Assembly (NCBI GenBank): GCA_019095985.1
Contig: CM032662.1
Span: 12,087,069 to 12,151,068, forward strand
Reading direction: 5' to 3'
Source of the DNA: Streblospio benedicti
Lineage: Eukaryota > Annelida > Polychaeta > Spionida > Spionidae
Length of the DNA: 64,000 nt
Positions 57,652 through 64,000 of the stretch are shown here, piece after piece; position 1 is the stretch's first letter; each line of letters opens with the position of its first letter. The translations under genes were made by a program, and so were the position numbers. Below the pieces are notes generated by a model. It had not been told where the DNA came from. It saw nothing but the letters and a program-made list of their open reading frames with translations, and did no database searches.

Positions 57652-60600
57652 CTAAAAATAAAAATCACATCATATTACTCTATGACCGCTGATAAGATAG
57701 AAACAAATTTAAATTTACGTTCAAAATATAACTGCGCGCATTTGATTGGTACTTAAATAGAATGGCATTTATTATGCGGCAAAATTACATGTCTCGGTCC
57801 CTAGGTGGGTAGTTGTGTTGCGGTCGGAATTGTCTCATCAACTTCCTGTATTGTGCTATCATCAGTAGGATTAATGTCAATGGTAATGTTAGTTACAGGT
57901 TTACAGTTGTACCTTTGTTTACATTTAATCATTATATTCATGACTTAATTTGACATCATGACCATTTCCAATTACATCACCACACGATGTGTTCTTGTTA
58001 TACTATTGTACTATTTTAATATCACAATCCTGCAATGAACTTCGGGACCGATCTCAACCTACAGCACACGTGTCACATGCACATGGTATTTTTCATTGTT
58101 AAGTGAAAGACGTGCGTTTACAGCATTTTCTGGTAACAGCGATTGAACATCCAACGTTAAAAAAAACATGCATAATCCTTTGCATAAATTTCACCATTTT
58201 TATTCTAGTGTTTCACTTCTACAGGTATATGAGCATCGTCAGCTCTCACAACTAAGCACGCAGTACATAGCCGTGATCCAACAGCCCTAAAATTCATGGA
58301 ACTTGCTCTCAAAATAGATACGATACATGGACTGGTAAAGACGTGAACCACGTCCTTGCTGATGTTATCTCTGTATATGATATATGACACCATAGTACAG
58401 ACGTGAAAGCGACTTACTGATGTCATCTCCGTAGATGATGTAAGAGACTCCGTAGCCGTCGTGGCAGCTCGGGCCGAAGCCGCCGGAGCATCCCTCGAAC
58501 CGCAGACTGGTGCCGTACTCCCACAGACGCGTCGGCGTCTGCGACGTCGACAGCTTGAAGTCCGACCGCCACGCCTATACGGACACAGAAATGTAAATGC
58601 AGTGGTTTATAGTTGTGATCCAAGCCTTGCGCTCACGACTTTACATTTTACACCAGGTCATTGGCACACTTATTAATCTTCAAATGATCATTTCTCATAT
58701 GCTTGCATCAGCAGGACATTCAGCGCACAATGCTAATCACTCACACAATCACTCACTCCCTCTTTCAACCCAATGACTTGTACCTATTGAACGTGTAGGT
58801 GCTACGGAGCAGTGTGCAACTCGTCTAAAATAATATGGATCTGGTCATATATTGGAGTACATTGTGAATGGAATTATTGTGAACATTGTGTAAGCTGATG
58901 TCAGTTAGTATTCCCGGGAATAAACAACACTACACAAATAAAGAAATCTTGGAATATATTTGCTCATTTATCTACAATTAGAGCATTGCACACCCAGTTT
59001 GTGTTATTTTAATAAAATTATTAGGCTCCAAACAAATACCACATAATATTACTACTATGAAAATAATTGTTTTCCCGGTGCCAAAGTGTAAAAATAAAAT
59101 TTCTAGTAAGATCTAAAGTAAATAAACATGTTCAAATTTCCTATTATCAACACGCACAAACTGGGTGTACATACGTTTTGCCATAACAAATTGCTCCAAA
59201 GATCATAAAATTTTAATGAACCATAACAATTGTGTTTATCATGCGACAATATAAGTAAGTAGCTTTATTTTGACACGTCAAACACTATTTTGGGTTCATT
59301 AATATCTGTGCTGCTATTGTTTAAACAATAAAATGCACAAACTGAGTGTGCAGTGCTCTACTCGACAATTACACCTGAATACATTACTAGTACATCTGGC
59401 AACGAGGATGCCAATGGGATCTGTAGGAAAGCTAGAAAAATTTGATGGAAAGGATTGGGAACAGTACACTGAAAGATTGGAACAGTACCTTATAGCAAAT
59501 GACTTAGAAGAAATACTAGTGCTTGCTGCAGATCAGTCAAATGAAGCAGAAGTGGTAAAAAGGTCAGGCAGAAGGAAAGCTTTATTGCTAAGTGCCTTGG
59601 GTGGTGAAACCTAATAGGTTTAACCTATTACATTCTGAGAAACTTAGTAAGTCCAAGTCCTGATGGGGCAAGTGAAATCAAAAGTTAGTGTAAAGCCCAG
59701 GATCCTACAGTGCAACCTCATCATCTAGATGTTGTTTATCTAAAGATGTTCTATCATCTTGCAGTTAGTTTCATTTCGCTTCAGCAACACTATGGTTATC
59801 CTTTGCTTATCTCGAATATTTGGCTGTCGTGAGCATTTCGCTGTTACTCTGCAGTTTTGTGATAACGAGTTTCTACTGCATCAACATATTATAAAAGTTG
59901 TTTTAGATGAGAGAGGCGTGTTAACTCGTAGGTCGATATTGCAATAGACGTGCCATGTGAAATAGATTCCCATAGACTCACAGTGCACAAAATGAAGCAT
60001 TCTGATTTGAAGATGATAATGTATTAACTATTTCTACATTCAAACCAGGCACGCATAATTGAACAATTTAACTGTCACATTTTTCAGAATTTTCCTTATT
60101 CAATGGCGACATAGAGCTTATAAAATACAAAAACAACATGTCCGAGCATCTTCCCAAATGGACAATACAGCACATAATATTACACATATAAACATGCGAG
60201 TTACAGCTCCTATGGACCCATAAATTTTAAATTACATTTCCGTTGACAACTTCTAATATACGGCATTCTGCTTTACGTCCATTTGTCTCACCGTAAATGC
60301 CATTTTCAGAAATAAGCGAGTCGATTAACACATTCAGACACACTCAATGCACCATTTCCCCGAAACAAAAGCCCTCATTTCAGTCAAAGTGACACCTTAC
60401 AACACTGCATGCTGCGTACCTTGTCCATAAACAACTTGGGAATGTCCATTCCCAGCTCTCGGGAAGCGCAGAAGAGTGCGAGTAAATGGCGGTCACAGCC
60501 TCGTCCTATGGTCGCATCCAGTCTGAAGGAAAAAATAATAAAAAGTGATATAAAACGCAATTTGACAAAGAATATCTCAATGTTCTGTTGCTTAGTGCCT

Positions 60601-63225
60601 GGGAAACAGGCGCAAAGTGCTCTAAATCCCTCATCCAGTTATAGGCGAGAAAGTTCCCAAATTGAATAATTGGTGACGTGATGGTGTTCTTCTATTTGGG
60701 TATTGTCAAGTTTAATTGAGATATAACGCTTCTATAAAGCTTGTGGAATACAATGTTTAATGGTTTTAAAGCATAAGAATTGAGTAAAACAGTGGATCAG
60801 TGAGTTACAGTGAATCAGTTAGCGAATCAGTGAGTCGGTCAGAGAGTGAATCAGTGATTACAGAGTTCCCACAAACTTTGCATATCAAAATTCAATGACT
60901 TCTCAAGGGTCCGATTTTCATTTTTCCACAACATTTTTCTACATACCTTGCTTCATTTAAATATGGTCTCTATAAAAATCAAAGAGGCGAAAATATGTAT
61001 ACGATAGATTTCTATTCTTCTTTCCCACAAATCTATATACACAGATTTCTTAGTAAATTATGTGGTGTGGTGGTCTCGCGAGAAGTGAGCAAAAATTGGA
61101 CTTTTGGAAGGTATCAAGGTGCTGAATTTAACAAAATTTAATCCCCGCTCAAACAGCTTTCAAATTACCAGTTAAACCAAAATTCAATGACTTTTCAATG
61201 ACTTTTTACAAAAATTCAATGACTCTTCCAGACTCCGTGGGAACCCTGGTGAATGAACCCATGATTGAGCTAGTGAATCAGAGAGTGAATCAGAGAATGA
61301 ATCAGAGTGAGTAAATGTATCAGAGTGAGTCCATGAGTGAGCCAGTGTGTACCTGAAATTGCCCTGGTGCACGACGGCTTTCTTGAGCAGGTCTCGGCGG
61401 CTCTGGGGCATGGACGTGGGGTCGTCCATGGCCTTGACCCAGGCCACGGAGTGGGTGGACGCCGGGTGCACCGTCTCCGTGCGACCCAGCAGGAACATCC
61501 TGCAAGCACAGAGTATGGTATTACAGTACAACCTCAATGTTAAGACTATGGCCTAGCAGAAACATTCTGAAAATTACCAGTGACTATGGTATTACAGTAT
61601 AGGTAGATCCAGGTTTTCAGAAAAAGGGACAGGAATGCACTTAAGGGTTCTCATCGCTTTTGTACGCATGATTGATAGCAAACATGCCAAAAAATCATGA
61701 GCCCCCACCCCCCACATATATCTGCATATGTTACAGAACATTCTGGAAATATGCACAGATAATGTAAATGACCTTGTTTTTGTGAACAAGATGGACTGAT
61801 AGTCATTGAAGTATTAGAGGTATTTTAAAATCCAATAATTAGCTATTGTTAAAATGAATTCTTTATATATCTATATATATAGGATGAAATACATGCTAAT
61901 GAACATGTTTAATAATGCACCGATTATGATATTACCACATAGGCAGATCCAGGCGCACACATCAGTGATCTCATCACTTTTGTTTGCGCGGTGGATGGCA
62001 GACATGCAAAAAAATCGTGAGCCCCCCTCCCCTGTGATCTGCCTATGTTACAGTACAACCTCATTGTTAAGACCACCTATGGGACTGACCACAATTGGTC
62101 ACCCGCATATCTAGGGGGCACAACAGAGCATTTTCATGGTATGTTTGACATCTCTACGAGCTACATGTATCATATAAAATCCTGACTGTAACCCCCTTTA
62201 TACAAAAACTGGATCTGTCAGTGGAGATGGGACTCTTTATGTAGGCTTTTGCTGGTCTCTATATGAAGGTTTGGGACTGTGAGAAATGGCATTATAGAAG
62301 TGGTCTAAAGTGGCGGTTCTACTGTCTACTGTGCAGAGGCAAATCCAGGACTTGAAATAGATGGTGCATGCGAGGACACTTCAAAGGCTAAAAGATTCAT
62401 GTTTTGATAACAAATGAAGTTAGTTCATCACCTTTATGGCACTATGCATCTACCTACTAGTCAACTAACCTCAGAAGGTTCATTCAGCAACTTGCCCCAA
62501 AGGTTAAGAGGTAGGAACTCGCTAAGATCTCAAGCACTTTTCTGTGCATATACAAGTACAGTAGATCATCCAATTAAGACCACCTCTATGATAAGACCAC
62601 TTTCATAAAGCTACCAAAACAAAACTCTGTATAGAGACCACCTCTCTATTGAGATCACCATACACTGGGCCTAACGGTTGTCTTGATAGAGAGGTTCTAC
62701 TGTACAATGAAATGGAAAAAATAAATACAGTAGTGTGCTACTCACCTGGACGTTGATGGTTCGTACGTCTTTGGGATTTCCTTGTGCATTCTGTAGTACG
62801 CCAGCTGTAACGCCATCTGCAAATGGAATTGGGCCCTAAATTACGACTTCGTAACAAAACATTCCTGTGCAAATTTAAGTCATCAAAAAATTTTCAGATT
62901 TTCCATGTTGTAATTACATTTTGTATCTTTCAGAAGCGTGTTAGGGACCAAATGCTTGATTCAACTGCCCTTTATCTTTTAACCACTAACATATTGATAT
63001 TATAGATTATGGCAATACTTTATTGGGGCTTATGACATCAATAAATGGTCTCACTATAGAGGCTGTCTCTTTACGGAGATGGCTGGATGCTACACTGCGA
63101 TTCCTAGACATCTTTTTTGCTATGAGCAATGTTACCTGGATGTATCCATCTGGACTGAGTCTGCACTTCTTCATGAAGCCCTTGCCGTAGGGAGTGTTGG
63201 AGATGTTCAGGTCAAGGTCCTCTCT
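57545..63225 (-). CDS. CPT1: Carnitine O-palmitoyltransferase 1-like, C-terminal 224 residues in six exons (partial)
   Basis: Exons are 63136-63225, 62746-62816, 61353-61499, 60420-60522, 58418-58574 and 57545-57651. All junctions are GT-AG and in phase. The joined peptide matches the CPT1 C-terminus in order: GKGFMKKCRLSPDGYIQ, ALQLAYYR, TYEPSTSRMF, GRTETVHPAST, GRGCDRHLLAL, FKLSTSQTP, GGFGP, DGYGVSYII and PETDSTKFG. In this family the STS and GxGxDRH segments line the carnitine and CoA pockets. CPT1 makes acylcarnitine from acyl-CoA at the mitochondrial outer membrane, the entry step for fatty-acid oxidation. The N-terminal membrane helices and catalytic His are off the right edge. An unusual SCHDGYG replaces the common VADDGYG. 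CPT1 fits better than CPT2 or CrAT because of STSQTP and DGYGVSYI. Confidence 0.93.
57652..58417 (-). other. CPT1-like last intron (766 bp)
   Basis: GTAAGT to TTTTTAG. No element was recognised. Confidence 0.8.
58418..58574 (-). CDS. CPT1: CPT1-like exon
   Basis: 157 bp, AWRSDFKLSTSQTPTRLWEY through GGFGPSCHDGYGVSYIIYGD. GC-rich. The acceptor is CGTATAG and the donor A|GTAAGT. Contains STSQTP and DGYGVSY. Confidence 0.94.
58649..58825 (+). repeat. Dispersed SINE-like repeat, copy 2
   Basis: ACACCAGGTCATTGGCA at the left and TGTACCTATTGAACGTGTAG, GCAGTGTGCAACTCG at the right, as in 7773-7945. Confidence 0.55.
58987..59173. repeat. Inverted repeat left of the gag fossil
   Basis: GCACACCCAGTTTGTG faces CACAAACTGGGTGTAC about 160 bp away; a third related block (CACAAACTGAGTGTGC) lies at 59335. 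It may be part of the retroelement's terminal region or an older insertion. Confidence 0.5.
59333..59640 (+). mobile_element. Fossil gypsy-type (Ty3) LTR retroelement fragment, gag start
   Basis: A leader resembling a gypsy primer-binding region at about 59395-59407 precedes a frame typical of the N-terminal part of gypsy gag. Only this short part remains and no pol or env is nearby. Broken, of uncertain age, sitting in sense opposite to the host CPT1-like gene. Confidence 0.65.
59708..59881. mobile_element. Pogo/Tigger-like MITE, both ends present
   Basis: Left end ACAGTGCAACCTCATCATCT, right end GATAACGAGTTTCTACTGCA, with GTTTATCT and GCTTATCTCGAATATTTGGC inside. Shares termini with 5340 and 39768. 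A CAGT...ACTG end in a TA-rich site suits the Tc1/mariner pogo group. Confidence 0.65.
60420..60522 (-). CDS. CPT1: CPT1-like exon
   Basis: 103 bp, LDATIGRGCDRHLLALFCAS then RELGMDIPKLFMDK. The acceptor is TCCTTCAG and the donor CAAG|GTACGC. Contains the GxGxDRHL block. Confidence 0.93.
60790..60860. repeat. TGAATCAG minisatellite, left part
   Basis: GTGGATCAGTGAGTTACAGTG, AATCAGTTAGCGAATCAGTG and AGTCGGTCAGAGAGTGAATCA show an approximately 8-12 bp unit around GTGAATCAG. Confidence 0.75.
60861..61248. mobile_element. 388-bp hAT-like MITE
   Basis: Left end CAGAGTTCCCACAAACTTTG and right end CCGTGGGAACCCTG are imperfect inverted repeats. Both arms carry ATTCAATGACTT inside. The CAGGGTTCCCAC-type terminus is known from hAT-like elements of many animals. 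It interrupts the minisatellite. Confidence 0.7.
61249..61345. repeat. TGAATCAG minisatellite, right part
   Basis: AGTGAATCAGAGAGTGAATC, AGAGAATGAATCAGAGTGAG and AGTGAGTCCATGAGTGAG. It ends only 8 bp from the exon donor at 61352. Confidence 0.75.
61353..61499 (-). CDS. CPT1: CPT1-like exon
   Basis: 147 bp, MFLLGRTETVHPASTHSVAW through VVHQGNF. GC-rich. The acceptor is GCTTGCAG and the donor TCAG|GTACAC. Contains the GRTETV signature of CPT1. Confidence 0.92.
61598..61730 (-). mobile_element. Family A MITE flanked by TTACAG
   Basis: TATAGGTAGATCCAGGTTTT to ATATCTGCATATG with TTACAG at 61592-61597 and 61731-61736. Confidence 0.75.
61938..62047 (-). mobile_element. Family A MITE beside a family B end
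   Basis: CATAGGCAGATCCAGG to GTGATCTGCCTATG, with a perfect 12-bp core inverted repeat. Flanks are TTACCA and TTACAG; the right TTACAG is the first part of a family B terminus. Confidence 0.75.
62048..62330. mobile_element. Family B MITE interrupted by family A debris
   Basis: TTACAGTACAACCTCATTGT, AAGACCACCTATGGGACTGA on the left; ATAGAAGTGGTCTAAAGTGG, CGGTTCTACTGTC on the right. Between them ACAAAAACTGGATCTGTCAG is a family A end. Confidence 0.6.
62557..62704. mobile_element. Family B MITE, reference copy
   Basis: TACAGTAGATCATCCAATTA, AGACCACCTC on the left and TTGATAGAGAGGTTCTACTGTA on the right, about 148 bp, in the intron next to the 62746 donor. The terminus TACAGTAGAACC and a TA target are typical of pogo-like MITEs. 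Confidence 0.8.
62746..62816 (-). CDS. CPT1: CPT1-like exon
   Basis: 71 bp, MALQLAYYRMHKEIPKTYEP then STS plus a split Arg. The acceptor is TTTGCAG and the donor CCAG|GTGAGT. A family B MITE ends only 41 bp past this donor. Confidence 0.92.
63037..63095. mobile_element. Family B MITE remnant
   Basis: AATGGTCTCACTATAGAGGC, TGTCTCTTTACGGAGATGGC. Confidence 0.5.
63136..63225 (-). CDS. CPT1: CPT1-like exon (first in window)
   Basis: 30 codons at phase 0, REDLDLNISNTPYGKGFMKK then CRLSPDGYIQ. The acceptor is TCTTACAG and the donor CCAG|GTAACA. Corresponds to the GKGLIKKCR.SPD region of CPT1. Confidence 0.9.
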
Positions 63226-63239
63226 CTGTAAGAGAGTAG

Positions 63240-64000
63240 GTAAGTTAGTGGGTGAGAAAATGCGAGATTGATGGAACTAGTGAGAGAGTAAGTAGCATGT
63301 AACATCAGAAACAAATAACTGGTTGTAGTGTTGCTGTTAGCAAATAGGAGAAAATAGGAGAATAGGATCAAATAGGAGAAGAGTCCTCAATTAATTGTCA
63401 GGTGTAACTTCTATTTAGGTAACTGCATCGATAGGTTTTACTTTTATTTTTATTATAATGAAGTGGATAATTTATGATCCTATTTGTTTCAACTATTAAA
63501 AGATACATGTATACAACAATGTTTGGCTAGTGGTGTTCTATTTTCCACTCAATGTGTAAAATGTTATCTATATCACCTATTTACTGTTTAGCTACAGGTC
63601 CACAGAAATACTAGCTACCAACAATAGAATAAATTGCTTCATAATTTGTTAAATGCAAGTTCAAATCAATTTATATTTAGAAATGTAAAGCATGTAAGAA
63701 AAATGTACTAAACTATATACATATTGACCACTTTTATTAAAAATATTTTTATGGTATGTGGATTGATTTAAAGGTGAGGCATATGAGATTTAGACCTGAC
63801 AAATAAATATGGGAAGGATATGGGAAACTAGAGCTGCAGGAATATGGAAAGTTATAGCTGACAAAGGGATATGGGACATTCGAATTGCAATAGAAGCACA
63901 TGGGAAATTGCAATAGAGTAATGTGATTAGAAAGAAATACAATAGAGTGATGTGATTAGAAAGAAAAACGGCGAATACCGCTAAGCCTTCATGCTTTAGT
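63240..64000 (-). other. CPT1-like intron continuing past the window
   Basis: AT-rich. A two-unit repeat CAATAGAGTGATGTGATTAG AAAGAAA lies at about 63912-63966, preceded by ATATGGGA words at 63815-63895. No further exon was found before 64000. Confidence 0.6.

Larger units (their letters stand above)
58575..60419 (-). other. CPT1-like intron with retroelement fossil and MITE
   Basis: Contains the dispersed repeat at 58649-58825, an inverted repeat at 58981-59173, a gypsy-type gag fossil and a pogo-like MITE at 59708-59881. Confidence 0.8.
60523..61352 (-). other. CPT1-like intron with minisatellite split by a hAT-like element
   Basis: See 60790-60860, 60861-61248 and 61249-61345. Confidence 0.8.

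Noticed and set aside
61337-61556. Plus-strand ORFs over the CPT1-like exon
   Set aside because: Antisense shadows of a GC-rich exon.
1-64000. CRISPR arrays, operons, tRNA or rRNA genes
   Set aside because: The repeats lack regular spacers, the genes are spliced and monocistronic, and no tRNA cloverleaf or rRNA segment was recognised by eye.

Overview
This is animal nuclear DNA. Its genes are split by GT-AG introns of about 0.7-6 kb and contain receptor, TRIM and carnitine acyltransferase domains. The non-coding DNA is AT-rich and crowded with short transposons, microsatellites and decayed retroelements, and one 100-base run of N marks an assembly gap. The gene set and repeat types (TA-flanked pogo-like and hAT-like MITEs, Helitron-like elements, gypsy and LINE remnants) suggest a marine invertebrate, perhaps a non-vertebrate deuterostome or a lophotrochozoan. 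I cannot fix the phylum from sequence alone.

Layout. (1) 3197-18063, minus strand: a four-exon class A rhodopsin-type peptide GPCR with a very long Ser/Asn-rich N-terminus. All splice junctions agree in phase. Exon 4 ends at a TGA, and the same frame then stays open for 342 more codons. A 120-nt GT-AG segment divisible by three spans that TGA. (2) 18064-30719: no confident gene. It holds a second Helitron-like copy, a GC-rich-ended MITE, a LINE fragment, CAG repeats and a gypsy-type fossil. (3) 30720-31013, minus: a probable first coding exon of an unidentified multipass membrane protein. (4) 35813-37225, minus: an intact single-exon gene joining RING, B-box, coiled coil and a C-terminal RRM-like fold resembling the N-terminal RRMs of PARP10/PARP14. 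(5) 37226-57544: no confident gene, but repeat-rich. A tandem duplication (50999-53425 and 53426-55114) has one copy carrying a LINE insertion and the other a MITE insertion, so each serves as the other's empty site. (6) 57545-63225, minus: the last six exons of a CPT1-type carnitine palmitoyltransferase. The 5' part of that gene, including the catalytic His region, lies beyond the right edge.

The genes have no evident shared pathway: a peptide receptor at the plasma membrane, a probable ubiquitin ligase or RNA-linked TRIM protein, and mitochondrial fatty-acid entry. The best leads are the in-frame stop with its candidate exitron in the GPCR, the TRIM-RRM architecture, covariation in the terminal hairpin of the Helitron-like family, and a long palindromic element carrying paired YY1-like and CRE motifs.
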